NCBI GenBank assembly: GCA_040414485.1 | Contig: JBEDUK010000072.1 | Location: forward strand, 1 to 64,000 | Direction: 5' to 3' | DNA: 64,000 nt | DNA from: JBEDUK01 sp040414485 | GTDB taxonomy: Bacteria > Actinomycetota > UBA4738 | In this document: positions 16,818 through 25,273 of the stretch, piece by piece | How positions within the stretch are numbered: the stretch's first letter is position 1 | How the letters are laid out: each line of letters opens with the position of its first letter | Translations under genes and position numbers: made by a program | Notes under the pieces: model-generated | The model's input: only the letters and a program-made list of their open reading frames with translations | Database searches by the model: none | What the model was told of the DNA's origin: nothing

Positions 16818-17719
16818 GCGTCGCGATGGGTCGGCCTCGGCCGGCGTCTCCCGGCAGCGTCCGCCGGCCCGGCCGGCTCCCCACGTTCCTGGTGATCGGC
16901 GCCATGAAGGCGGGCACGGACAGCCTGTGGCAGTACCTTCGCGCCCATCCACGCGTGTTCATGAGCGAGACGAAGGAACTGGACTTCTTCGTCGCGGAAT
17001 CGAAGCTGCGCCGCGGCGAGGCCTGGTACCGCGGACAGTTCGTCGGCGCATCGCCTGACGCGCTCGCGATCGGTGAGGCCTCGACGAGTTACTCGAAGCA
17101 CCCGTTCTATCCGGGCGTCGCCGAACGCGTCCATGAGGTCCTGCCCGACGTCCGAATCGTCTACCTGGTGCGCGACCCCGTCGAGCGCATCCGGTCTCAA
17201 TGGCAGCACCAGGTCCTGCTTCGGCTCGAACAGCGACCGCTCGCTCGCGCCGTCCTGGAGGACCCGTCGTATGTCGACTTCAGCCGCTACGGAATGCAGA
17301 TCGAACGCTACCTGCGCTGGCTGCCGGCCGACCGCGTCCTGGTCGTGGCCTCCGAGGCGTTGCGAGGCGACCGGGCGGCAACGGTCTCATCGATCCTGGG
17401 GTTCCTGGGAGTCGAGGAGCCCATGCCGCCGGACGCGCTCGAGACGGAGCACCACGCGACGGCAGTGGGAGCCGTTCCCCGAAGGGGCCTGGCGCTGGCG
17501 AAGTCGATGCCCGGCTACGCGGCGCTAGCGCGCCACGCACCGAGTTCGCTTCGATCGGCCACCGCGGGGATCCGAACCCGACGGCTCGATCCCGCCGTCG
17601 CCGCAGCCACGGTTCCGGCGGACGTTCGCGACGAGCTGCTCCGTCGCCTCACCCCGGATCTGGCTCGCCTCAAGGACCTGGTCGCCCTGGACGGCGAAGC
17701 GTCCGGCTGGGCGCGTTGA
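16814..17719 (+). CDS. Sulfotransferase domain protein
   Basis: 301 aa from the ATG at 16814 overlapping the previous stop. LPTFLVIGAMKAGTDSLWQY gives the 5'-phosphosulfate-binding loop with the K-A-G-T pattern of Sulfotransfer_1 (heparan N-sulfotransferase-like) enzymes. VYLVRDPVERIRSQWQHQ is the 3'-phosphate-binding motif, and GEASTSYSKHP fits the acceptor region. It is the last gene of a tightly overlapping trio (flippase-polymerase, GT, sulfotransferase), so the sulfate acceptor is most likely the polysaccharide or its lipid-linked unit. A second, distinct sulfotransferase is encoded at 11345. Confidence 0.88.
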   Translation: MSVAMGRPRPASPGSVRRPGRLPTFLVIGAMKAGTDSLWQYLRAHPRVFMSETKELDFFVAESKLRRGEAWYRGQFVGASPDALAIGEASTSYSKHPFYPGVAERVHEVLPDVRIVYLVRDPVERIRSQWQHQVLLRLEQRPLARAVLEDPSYVDFSRYGMQIERYLRWLPADRVLVVASEALRGDRAATVSSILGFLGVEEPMPPDALETEHHATAVGAVPRRGLALAKSMPGYAALARHAPSSLRSATAGIRTRRLDPAVAAATVPADVRDELLRRLTPDLARLKDLVALDGEASGWAR

Positions 17720-17834
17720 GGCGCTTCACGCCGGCGGTGAACCACACGCTTCCTAGTGGTCAGGCAACCTGACCATCTTTGTGATTGCGTCGTCTTCGCA
17801 CGGGGCTGCGCTCCGGTACGTGATACTGCCTGCC

Positions 17835-17987
17835 ATGATCGCGGCCCTCGCGGCGACGCCGCAGTGCATCGACGAATGCGGCGGTCGCTGGTGGACGACC
17901 CCGCTCACCCTGCTCGTTGTCTTCGCGGCCATCTGTGTCCTGCTCGTCGTCTCCCGCAGCTTCTCCGGTCGACGGAAGACTGACTGA
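17835..17987 (+). CDS. Possible small single-pass membrane protein
   Basis: 50 aa from the ATG at 17835; an in-frame GTG at 17781 would add 18 residues. There is one hydrophobic helix (PLTLLVVFAAICVLLVV) followed by SRSFSGRRKTD, consistent with a basic cytoplasmic tail, and two cysteines before the helix. No Shine-Dalgarno and no recognisable family. It sits alone in a 275-base gap between a sulfotransferase and a glycosyltransferase gene, so it could be a chance open frame. Nothing else is evident in that gap. Confidence 0.3.
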   Translation: MIAALAATPQCIDECGGRWWTTPLTLLVVFAAICVLLVVSRSFSGRRKTD

Positions 17988-17994
17988 GCCCGGG

Positions 17995-19191
17995 CTACGG
18001 CGAGTTCGATCCTCCCGCCAGCCGCTCCATGTCCTGGTAGATCGGCGCGTTGAGGGCGGCTGCACCGAACCGTTCCGCCGCCTCGCGGCAGGCGGCGGCG
18101 TTCGCGTCCGCGGGATGAGCGAGCACCGCGGCGACCCCTTCGGCCAGCGCGATCGGGCCAGCGTCGGTCGATGCACCCAGCGCGGGTCGGGACAGCAGCC
18201 CGTCCACGTCCTCGGATCCGCGCGCGGCGACGACCGGCGTCCCGCACGCCAGCGCTTCGAGCACGACGTTCGGCAGGCCTTCGAACGCCGACGGCAGCAG
18301 GAACACGTCAGCGGCGCCCACGATGCGGCGCAGCTCGCTCTGGGCGACCGGCGGGGCGATGTGGACCCGGCCCGGCGCCGTCCGTTCGGCCGCCTCGCGC
18401 AGTTCTCCCGCGAGTGAGCCCGAGCCCAGGACCAGCGCGTGCAGGTCCGAGCCGTGCCGTTCGGCGGCTGCGGCCATCACCTCGGGAATGACGAGCGGGC
18501 GCTTCTGGCCCTCGATCCTGCCGGCGAAGACGATCAGACCGGCGTCACGGGGCACCCCGGTGGTTCGCTCCAGCCGGAGGCGTTCGGCTTCACGCTCATC
18601 CGCTCGGAGCGGGCGAAAGGTCTCCGTGTCCACGGGCACCGAAAAGGCCCGCATGCGCGCCGCCAGTGCCGGGTTCGACCGCGCCAGATCCTCGCGCATG
18701 TCCGGGCGAAGGACGTACACCAGATCCATCGCCCGAACCACACGATCGAAGACCCGCTCGAACAGCGGCGCGGCCACTCGCCACCGCGACTCAGCGTCGG
18801 GATTCCGGTTGTCGCGCGCGTTCCACGTGTGCAGGAACAGCGTCTTCGGCATCGGCAGGCCGAGCAGCGGGAGCGCGGCCTCGATGCGGTCGAACCTCAG
18901 CACGCCGCCCTCCCGCCGCAGCTCCCGGCGGTGGCGTGGCACCGCGGCCGCGAACCGCAGCGAGATCGGAACCCTCGGCCGCTGCGATTTCGACGAGACC
19001 ACCCCGTGGAACCGCACGCGTCCCTCGGGCGGCACCGGCACGCCCGGCCGCCTCACACCCCAGTAGTCGAAATCGAACCCGGCCGGCGCCGCCGACGCGA
19101 AGTTCCGCTGGACCGAGACGATCCCGTCCGGTTCGACGGCGAACGGGTTCCCCGGATGCAGCAGGTGGACCCGGACGCGCCGATCGGCCAT
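17995..19191 (-). CDS. GT4-family glycosyltransferase
   Basis: 398 aa with a GT-B fold. The N-terminal half includes RVRVHLLHPGNPFAVEPDG. The C-terminal half includes LIVFAGRIEGQKRPLVIPEV, ALVLGSGSLAGELREAAERT, IVGAADVFLLPSAFEGLPNVV and LEALACGTPVVAARGSEDV, giving the E-x7-E motif of retaining GT4 enzymes. It follows upp on the same strand 25 bases later, but its content ties it to the polysaccharide locus. Acceptor and donor are unknown. Confidence 0.88.
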   Translation of the reverse strand: MADRRVRVHLLHPGNPFAVEPDGIVSVQRNFASAAPAGFDFDYWGVRRPGVPVPPEGRVRFHGVVSSKSQRPRVPISLRFAAAVPRHRRELRREGGVLRFDRIEAALPLLGLPMPKTLFLHTWNARDNRNPDAESRWRVAAPLFERVFDRVVRAMDLVYVLRPDMREDLARSNPALAARMRAFSVPVDTETFRPLRADEREAERLRLERTTGVPRDAGLIVFAGRIEGQKRPLVIPEVMAAAAERHGSDLHALVLGSGSLAGELREAAERTAPGRVHIAPPVAQSELRRIVGAADVFLLPSAFEGLPNVVLEALACGTPVVAARGSEDVDGLLSRPALGASTDAGPIALAEGVAAVLAHPADANAAACREAAERFGAAALNAPIYQDMERLAGGSNSP

Positions 19192-19216
19192 CGCGCGCGT
19201 GAAGCCGGGCGCCGCT

Positions 19217-19891
19217 TCAGTCCCGGGGCAGGCCGGACTGCGGGCCTGTGCCGAAGAGCCGGTCGCCGAAATCCCCCAGTCCCGGCAGGATGTAGCCGTT
19301 CTCGTTCAGCTCGCGGTCGACCGCGGCGGTGTAGATCGGCACGCCGGGCTGTTCGACGGCCATCTTCGCGATGCCCTCCGGGGCGCATACGATGCAGACG
19401 AACGCCAGGTGCGCCGGACCCTCCTCCCGGATGCTGGCCGCGGCGCGCGCGGCGGACCCGCCCGTGGCGAGCATCGGATCCAGGAGCAGGACGTGGCGGC
19501 CGTGGAGATCCGGGAGCTTCTGGTAATACGACGCGGGCGCCAGCGTCGCGTCGTCGCGCTCCAGCCCGATGTAGCCCACTGAGATCTCGGGGAACAGTTC
19601 GGTGACCGCCTCGAGCATCCCCAATCCGGCTCGGAGGATCGGCACCGCGACGAGGTCCGGGGAAACCAGCCGACCGGGGGTGGCCTCCAGCGGCGTGCGG
19701 ACCTCGACTTCCACGGTCGGCAGATCGCGCGCGGCCTCGAGCACCAGCGCGATCGTCAGGCGCTTGGCGAGCGTCCGGAACAGCGGGGGCGGAGTGTCCT
19801 GGTCGCGAAGCCTGGTCAGCAGGTGCTGCGCCAGCGGATGGTCGATCACCGTCACGTTCGCGCTCGTGTGCATGCCCGCTTCGGTGCTCAC
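19217..19891 (-). CDS. upp: Uracil phosphoribosyltransferase
   Basis: 224 aa from a GTG at 19891, chosen because GGGAG lies seven bases upstream; an ATG six codons later (19873) would give 218 aa, nearer the usual 208-210. It makes UMP from uracil and PRPP. It shows HPLAQHLLTRLRDQDTPPPLFR at the N-terminus (read in pieces), VPILRAGLGMLEAV, the PRPP-binding LLLDPMLATGGSAARAA and the C-terminal uracil-binding GLGDFGDRLFGT. It is divergent from thymidine phosphorylase across 45 bases, grouping pyrimidine salvage genes. Confidence 0.95.
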   Translation of the reverse strand: MSTEAGMHTSANVTVIDHPLAQHLLTRLRDQDTPPPLFRTLAKRLTIALVLEAARDLPTVEVEVRTPLEATPGRLVSPDLVAVPILRAGLGMLEAVTELFPEISVGYIGLERDDATLAPASYYQKLPDLHGRHVLLLDPMLATGGSAARAAASIREEGPAHLAFVCIVCAPEGIAKMAVEQPGVPIYTAAVDRELNENGYILPGLGDFGDRLFGTGPQSGLPRD

Positions 19892-19936
19892 CCGCACGCT
19901 CCCTGCCCTCCCCGCATCGCTGCGTATCCTACGCGC

Positions 19937-21262
19937 GTGCCCGCCACCGACCCCAGGGACGTCGTCCAGGCGAAGCGGGATGGCGCGGAACTCGAACCGG
20001 ACGATCTGCGCGCCTTCGTCCTGGCCTACGCGCGCGACGAGGTTCCGGATTATCTGGCGGCGGCGTTCCTGATGGCCGCGTTCATCCGGGGCCTTTCGGT
20101 CGAGGAGACCGCCGCGATGACGGCGGCCATGGTCGACTCGGGCGCGACGCTGCCGTTCGCCGGCGTCTCGCGGCCGAAGGTGGACAAGCATTCGACCGGC
20201 GGGGTGAGCGACGGCGTCTCGCTGGTGTTCGCGCCGCTCGCGGCCTCGCTCGGCCTCGCGGTCGCGAAGCTGTCGGGCCGGGGCCTCGGCCACACGGGCG
20301 GGACGCTCGACAAGCTCGAGTCGATCCCCGGCTTCCGAGTGTCGCTCACGCCGGGCGAGATGGAGGCCCAGGTCGAACGGGTGGGCTGCGCGATCGCGGG
20401 CCAGACCGCGGACATCGTGCCGGCCGACGGAAAACTCTATGCGCTGCGCGACGCGACCGCGACCGTCCCGAGCATCCCGCTGATCGCGGCCAGCGTGATG
20501 TCGAAGAAACTCGCCATCGGCTCCGATCTGATCCTGCTGGACGTCAAGGCGGGAAGCGGCGCGTTCATGAAGACGCCCGAGGCCGCCATCGACCTGGCGT
20601 CGCTCTGCGTCGGCCTCGCGTCGGCGCACGGGCGCCGGGCTGTCGCTGCGGTGACGGACATGTCGCAGCCGCTGGGAACAGCCGTAGGGAACGCCCTGGA
20701 AATCGCCGAGATCGTCGACGTGATGGCCGGCCGGGAGCGCGGGCGGCTCCGTGACCTCGCGGTCCTGTTCGGAGCGCGAGCCATCACCGAGCTCTCCGCC
20801 GAGGAATCCGTGATCGCGAAAGAGCGGGCCGAACGCGCCCTGGACGACGGTTCGGCGCTTCGGGTGTTCGCGGCGATGGTCGAAGCTCAAGGCGGAGACC
20901 CGCGGGTAACCGAGGAGCCGTGGTCCGTGCTTGAGCGAGCGCCCGTTGTGCTGCCGATCCTCGCTCCCACGGACGGCTTCGTGGCTGGCTTGGACGCCGA
21001 GGCGATCGGCCGGGCCAGCGTCGTATTGGGAGCCGGTCGCGTGACGAAGGGGACCCCGGTCGACCCGGCGGTCGGCATCGTGATCCGAGCGAAGATCGGC
21101 GACCCCGTGTCGTCCGGCGAGCCGGTCGGCACGGTGCACGCGCGATCGGATGATGCCGCAGCCATCGCATCCTCGCGAGTCGTGGCAGCCATGACACTGT
21201 CCGGCGAACCACAGCCACCGCCGCCGCTCGTCCACGAATGGCACCGGACGACCGAGGCTTAG
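19937..21262 (+). CDS. deoA: Thymidine (pyrimidine-nucleoside) phosphorylase
   Basis: 441 aa from a GTG at 19937; the frame is open further upstream but would overlap the divergent upp start. It cleaves thymidine or uridine with phosphate to free base and (deoxy)ribose-1-phosphate. The N-terminal helical domain, DKHSTGGVSDGVSL, the signature KLSGRGLGHTGGTLDKLESI, KLALRDATATVPSI-type segment and ILLDVKAGSGAFMK are all present, with the C-terminal domain ending near 435. It converges on the nucleoside permease gene with a 4-base overlap. The freed uracil could be used by Upp and the sugar phosphate, after isomerisation, by DeoC. Confidence 0.95.
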   Translation: MPATDPRDVVQAKRDGAELEPDDLRAFVLAYARDEVPDYLAAAFLMAAFIRGLSVEETAAMTAAMVDSGATLPFAGVSRPKVDKHSTGGVSDGVSLVFAPLAASLGLAVAKLSGRGLGHTGGTLDKLESIPGFRVSLTPGEMEAQVERVGCAIAGQTADIVPADGKLYALRDATATVPSIPLIAASVMSKKLAIGSDLILLDVKAGSGAFMKTPEAAIDLASLCVGLASAHGRRAVAAVTDMSQPLGTAVGNALEIAEIVDVMAGRERGRLRDLAVLFGARAITELSAEESVIAKERAERALDDGSALRVFAAMVEAQGGDPRVTEEPWSVLERAPVVLPILAPTDGFVAGLDAEAIGRASVVLGAGRVTKGTPVDPAVGIVIRAKIGDPVSSGEPVGTVHARSDDAAAIASSRVVAAMTLSGEPQPPPPLVHEWHRTTEA

Positions 21263-22554
21263 AGCGCCTGGCCCTTTCGATACGGTCGCCCGTCCCACTT
21301 CGGCGGCCGAAGGCTCTGCGATGCGACGGACAGGACGACCAGCGTGGCGATGTAGGGCACCGTGCCGACCAGTTGCCCGGGGACGGATTCGCTGGTTGCC
21401 CACCACGTGAAGAAGCCTGACGAAAGGATCACGAGCGCCGCTGCCGGGACCGCCCGCTTCCGTCCGACGAACCAGATCGCCGCGACGGCCAGAGCGACCG
21501 CCACGAACAGCAGCAGCGCATGGATCGCGGGATCCGATCGCAGTTGCAGAGAGTCCGCGTATCCGAACAGCCCGGCCGCTGCCCCGATACCCCCCGGTCG
21601 CCAATTCCCGAAGATCAGGGCGGCCAGTCCGATGTAGCCGCGGCCTCCCGTCTGGCCTTCGTGGTAGATCCCAGCCTCGAAGACCAGGAACACGCCGCCA
21701 AGGCCGGCGAGGGCTCCCGAGATGACCACGCCGATGTACTTCATCGTGTACACGCGTACGCCGAGCGAGTCGGCGGCGATCGGATTCTCGCCGACGGAGC
21801 GCATGCGCAGACCGGTACGGGTCCGCCAGAACCACCAGTACGAGAACGGGATCAGCGCGACGGCGATCAGCGTCAACGCCGACACGTCGAACATCAGGCC
21901 CTTCGCCACCCCCGCGACGTCCGAGACCAGGAACCAATGGTGGCGCTCGAACCACCCGAGCAGGTCGGGAGTCTTGTGGATCCATAGGAACGGCCCACCC
22001 GCCAGGAACGGCATCGTGAACTGGAACAGCGTGCCGCTCACCTGGGGCGACTGCGCCGGACTTCCGCCGGTGCCGGTCGTGTACGTGATCACCGACAGGA
22101 ACCTGGCGACCCCCGCGGCGAGGATGTTGATGGCGACCCCGGAGACGATGTGGTCGACGCCGAACGTGATCGTGGCGACCGCGTGGAGCAGCCCCCCGGC
22201 CGCTCCCCCGGCCATCCCGAACACAACGCCGTACCACGCGCCGAACTTCCATCCCGCCCACGCGCCGAACCAGGTCCCGAGGATCATCATGCCCTCGAGC
22301 CCGATGTTCACCACTCCGACGCGCTCGGACCACAAGCCGCCAAGCCCGGCGAACAGGATCGGGACGGCCAGCGCCAGCGCGGCCGCGAACGTGAAGCTCG
22401 ACGTCAGCTCCTTCGACCCCGTGACCTCGCGAACGATCACCAGCATGAGCAGCGCCGCCGCCACGATCACCCACGAGCGCCGGATCCTGGGTCCGGGATG
22501 CGACGGCGACTCACCAACCGGCTCGACGAGGATGTCGGTCCGTTCGCCGGCCAT
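21259..22554 (-). CDS. Nucleoside ABC transporter permease (second subunit)
   Basis: 431 aa with about nine or ten membrane helices and a branched-chain-amino-acid/ribose-type permease core: GLGGLWSERVGVVNIGLEGMM, DHIVSGVAINILAAGVARFL, GLRMRSVGENPIAADSLGV and GLAALIFGNWRPGG. This pattern is that of the second permease of BmpA-type nucleoside importers (NupQ/YufQ-like). The ATG overlaps the stop of the partner permease (ATGA). It is the last gene of the minus-strand importer operon bmpA-ATPase-permease-permease. Confidence 0.92.
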   Translation of the reverse strand: MAGERTDILVEPVGESPSHPGPRIRRSWVIVAAALLMLVIVREVTGSKELTSSFTFAAALALAVPILFAGLGGLWSERVGVVNIGLEGMMILGTWFGAWAGWKFGAWYGVVFGMAGGAAGGLLHAVATITFGVDHIVSGVAINILAAGVARFLSVITYTTGTGGSPAQSPQVSGTLFQFTMPFLAGGPFLWIHKTPDLLGWFERHHWFLVSDVAGVAKGLMFDVSALTLIAVALIPFSYWWFWRTRTGLRMRSVGENPIAADSLGVRVYTMKYIGVVISGALAGLGGVFLVFEAGIYHEGQTGGRGYIGLAALIFGNWRPGGIGAAAGLFGYADSLQLRSDPAIHALLLFVAVALAVAAIWFVGRKRAVPAAALVILSSGFFTWWATSESVPGQLVGTVPYIATLVVLSVASQSLRPPKWDGRPYRKGQAL

Positions 22555-23669
22555 CAGGCGGCCACCCCTTCCAATGGGGCGGCGGGCTCTCGGGTCCGCT
22601 GGGCGGCCGCTCGGACGTCCTGTGCCTCGACCAGTCGGCGGACCAACTCGTAGGCCACGACCACCGAAAGGATGATCACGCCCTGCATGATCTGGATGAC
22701 CTCCTTCGGGATCCCGTTCAAGTCGAGGATCTGCGCGGACACCTCGAGGAAGGCGAACAGCAGGGATGCCGCCGCGATCCCGACCGGGTTGTTCCTGCCG
22801 ACCAGCGCGATGGCGATGCCGCTGAACCCGAGGCCGGTCGGGAAGTCAAGGGTGTATGCGTGGAAAAAGGACAGCAGGTACAGCATTCCCACGAGGCCCG
22901 CGACCGCTCCGGAGATGAGCATCGTCTGGATCACCATCGCGCCCGGGTTCACCCCGCTCACCCGAGCCGCCTGCGCGTTCAGGCCCGTTGCGCGAAGGTT
23001 GAACCCGAAGCGGGTTCGCCACACGACGACGTAGTAGGCGATCCCGACGGCGATCGCGACCAGCAGGAACCCGCTCAGGGGCTCGTTCGGATTCGTGATG
23101 CCGAGCAGCTTGTCGAGGCTGGGGAACAGGCCCGACTTCGGAATCTCACGGGTCCGCGTGGCCAGGTCGGACGCGGCCGTGGGGCGTTTCAGATAGTTCA
23201 GCAACAGGTAGGAACCGATGCCGGTCGCGATGAAGTTCAGCATGATGGTGGAGATGACCTCCGATACGCCCCGGGTCACCTTCAACACACCGGCGATGCC
23301 TGCCCACACGGCACCGACGGTCATTGCGGTGACCAGGATCAGCGTCACGTGCAGCACAGGCGGCAGGTGAACCGCAGCCCCGACCGACGCGGCCAGCAAC
23401 GCGGCAAGGTAGTACTGACCCTCCACGCCGATGTTGAACAGGTTCATCTTGAACCCGATGGCGACGGCGACCGCGGACAGGAACAGCGGCGCCGCGCGGT
23501 TGATGATCGAGATGATCTGGTTGCCCTGCGTGCCGTACTTCACCATGTTCCCGAAGGCGGTGAAGGGGTTCTGGTGGATCAGCAGCAATGCGATGGAGGA
23601 GACGAGCAAGGAGAATGCGATGGCGGCGATGGGCGCGAGCAGCCACAACGCCGCCCGCCTCACCTTCAC
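22554..23669 (-). CDS. Nucleoside ABC transporter permease (first subunit)
   Basis: 371 aa from a GTG at 23669 that overlaps the ATPase stop (GTGA); a longer open frame is shadow. Roughly nine membrane helices, with KYGTQGNQIISIINRAAPLFLSA near the N-terminus (in pieces), GFKMNLFNIGVEGQYYLAAL, VSEVISTIMLNFIATGI, FNLRATGLNAQAARVSGVNPG and GLGFSGIAIALVGRNNPVGI. These are typical of the NupP/YufP-like permease. It pairs with the downstream permease to form the channel for nucleosides delivered by the BmpA lipoprotein. Confidence 0.93.
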   Translation of the reverse strand: MKVRRAALWLLAPIAAIAFSLLVSSIALLLIHQNPFTAFGNMVKYGTQGNQIISIINRAAPLFLSAVAVAIGFKMNLFNIGVEGQYYLAALLAASVGAAVHLPPVLHVTLILVTAMTVGAVWAGIAGVLKVTRGVSEVISTIMLNFIATGIGSYLLLNYLKRPTAASDLATRTREIPKSGLFPSLDKLLGITNPNEPLSGFLLVAIAVGIAYYVVVWRTRFGFNLRATGLNAQAARVSGVNPGAMVIQTMLISGAVAGLVGMLYLLSFFHAYTLDFPTGLGFSGIAIALVGRNNPVGIAAASLLFAFLEVSAQILDLNGIPKEVIQIMQGVIILSVVVAYELVRRLVEAQDVRAAAQRTREPAAPLEGVAA

Positions 23670-25195
23670 GACGCCGCCTCTCGCTGCTTCGCCCCCGTCA
23701 TGTACAGCCCCAACTCCTCCGGCGTGACCTTCGACGCGTCGACCTTGGCGACGAGCCGGCCGCCGAAGATGACCCACAGGGTGTCCGACAGACCGATCAG
23801 CTCCTCGAGGTCGGCCGAGATCAACAGGAGGGCGAGTCCGGCGGCGCGGGCCCGGCGGATCGCGTCCCACACCGAAGCCTGGGCGCCGACGTCGATCCCA
23901 CGCGTGGGTTGCGCGGCAAGCAGCACCTTCGGCTCGGCAATCATCTCGCGCCCGACGATCAGCTTCTGCTGGTTCCCGCCGGACAACGCGTAGGCCGCCG
24001 CACGGATACCGGGCGTGGCCACTCGGTACTGGGAGACGATCGCCTCCGTCTGCCGCTTCGCGCCCTTCCGATCGATCCATGCGCCTTTGGCGAACGGCGC
24101 CTGGGCCTGATGGCCGAGCATCGCGTTCTCCCACAGCGGGGCGGCCAGCAGCAGGCCTTCCTCGTGACGATCCTCGGGGATATACCCGATGCCTGCGTCT
24201 CGCCGGGCCTCTGTCGACCACGTGGTGATGTCCTCGCGGCCCAGCTTGATGGTTCCCGCCGCTATGGGTGTCACGCCGATCAAGGCCTCCAGCAACTGCG
24301 CCTGACCGTTGCCCTCGACGCCCGCGATCCCGAGGATCTCGCCGCGGTGGACGGTGAAGCTCACGTCCCGCAGCAACCAGCGTCCGTCCGCAGCCTTCAC
24401 TCCGAGGCCTTCGACCGTGAGTTCGACGGTATCCGTGACGGTAGACTCGCGCGTCTCGGGTCTGGGAAGCTCACTCCCAACCATCAGTTCCGCAAGCTGA
24501 CCGGTCGTCACATCGCCTGGGTTCACCGTGGCAACCGTTCGACCCGCCCGGATCACCGTGATGCTGTCCGCGATCTCGAGCACCTCGTCGAGCTTGTGCG
24601 AGATGTAGATCACGGTCACGCCTTCCCGCTTCAGGTCACGGAGGTTCCCGAACAGCTCCCGAACCTCCTGAGGCACAAGGACGGCGGTCGGTTCGTCCAG
24701 AATGAGGATGCGGGCACCGCGATACAGGACCTTGATGATCTCTGCCCGCTGGCGCTCTCCGACGGAGAGATCCTCCACCAGCCGATCCGGGTCAAGCGGC
24801 ATCCCGTACGTGGCGGAGAGCTCCTTCACGCGGTCGCGGGCATCGCCGAACGCGATCATCGGGCCGTGTGTCGGCTCCGAACCGAGGATGATGTTCTCCA
24901 GGACCGTCAGGTTCTCGGCGAGCATGAAGTGCTGGTGCACCATGCCGACGCCGGCGGCGATCGCGTCTTTGGGTGACCGGAAGTGGACCTCTTCGCCGCG
25001 GACCCTGATGGTGCCCGAGTCGGGGCGAAGCATCCCGTAGAGAATCTTCATCAAGGTCGATTTGCCGGCGCCGTTCTCCCCGACGATGGCGTGCACCTCG
25101 CCGGGGGCGACCTCGATGTTCACATCGTCGTTGGCCACCACACCGGGGAACCGCTTGGTGATCCCCTGGAGTTCGACCGCGGCTACCTCAGGCAT
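23666..25195 (-). CDS. Nucleoside ABC transporter ATP-binding protein (two ABC domains)
   Basis: 509 aa from the ATG at 25195 (GAGGGGGG five bases upstream). Domain 1 (about 5-240) has Walker A GENGAGKSTLMK, signature LSVGERQRAEI and Walker B ILILDEPTAVL. Domain 2 (about 255-500) has a degenerate Walker A GVEGNGQAQLLEAL, signature LSGGNQQKLIVG and AAQPTRGIDVG, with Q and T where the catalytic pair normally sits. This asymmetry is normal for sugar/nucleoside importers of the RbsA/NupO type. Translation starts 22 bases beyond a strong hairpin that separates it from the binding-protein gene. Confidence 0.95.
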   Translation of the reverse strand: MPEVAAVELQGITKRFPGVVANDDVNIEVAPGEVHAIVGENGAGKSTLMKILYGMLRPDSGTIRVRGEEVHFRSPKDAIAAGVGMVHQHFMLAENLTVLENIILGSEPTHGPMIAFGDARDRVKELSATYGMPLDPDRLVEDLSVGERQRAEIIKVLYRGARILILDEPTAVLVPQEVRELFGNLRDLKREGVTVIYISHKLDEVLEIADSITVIRAGRTVATVNPGDVTTGQLAELMVGSELPRPETRESTVTDTVELTVEGLGVKAADGRWLLRDVSFTVHRGEILGIAGVEGNGQAQLLEALIGVTPIAAGTIKLGREDITTWSTEARRDAGIGYIPEDRHEEGLLLAAPLWENAMLGHQAQAPFAKGAWIDRKGAKRQTEAIVSQYRVATPGIRAAAYALSGGNQQKLIVGREMIAEPKVLLAAQPTRGIDVGAQASVWDAIRRARAAGLALLLISADLEELIGLSDTLWVIFGGRLVAKVDASKVTPEELGLYMTGAKQREAAS

Positions 25196-25216
25196 CGGCC
25201 CCCCTCGATGAGTTGG

Positions 25217-25256
25217 CACCAAACCGGCCCGGGGTTAGAGCCGGGCCGGTTTGGTG
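25217..25256 (-). terminator. Perfect 16-bp inverted repeat between bmpA and the ATPase gene
   Basis: CACCAAACCGGCCCGG (25217-25232) is followed, after an 8-base loop, by its exact complement (25241-25256). No T-run follows on either strand, so it is unlikely to be a full intrinsic terminator. In importer operons such hairpins after the binding-protein gene protect the upstream mRNA or cause partial termination, keeping the binding protein in excess. The structure is seen; the role is inferred. Confidence 0.7.
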
Positions 25257-25273
25257 TCGCCGCTTGTGCCGTC

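Noticed and set aside
19217..22474. Very long minus-strand open frame (1085 codons) spanning upp and the permease gene
   Set aside because: Only its last 225 codons (upp) look like protein; the rest is antisense to deoA and out of frame with the permease, a GC-driven shadow.
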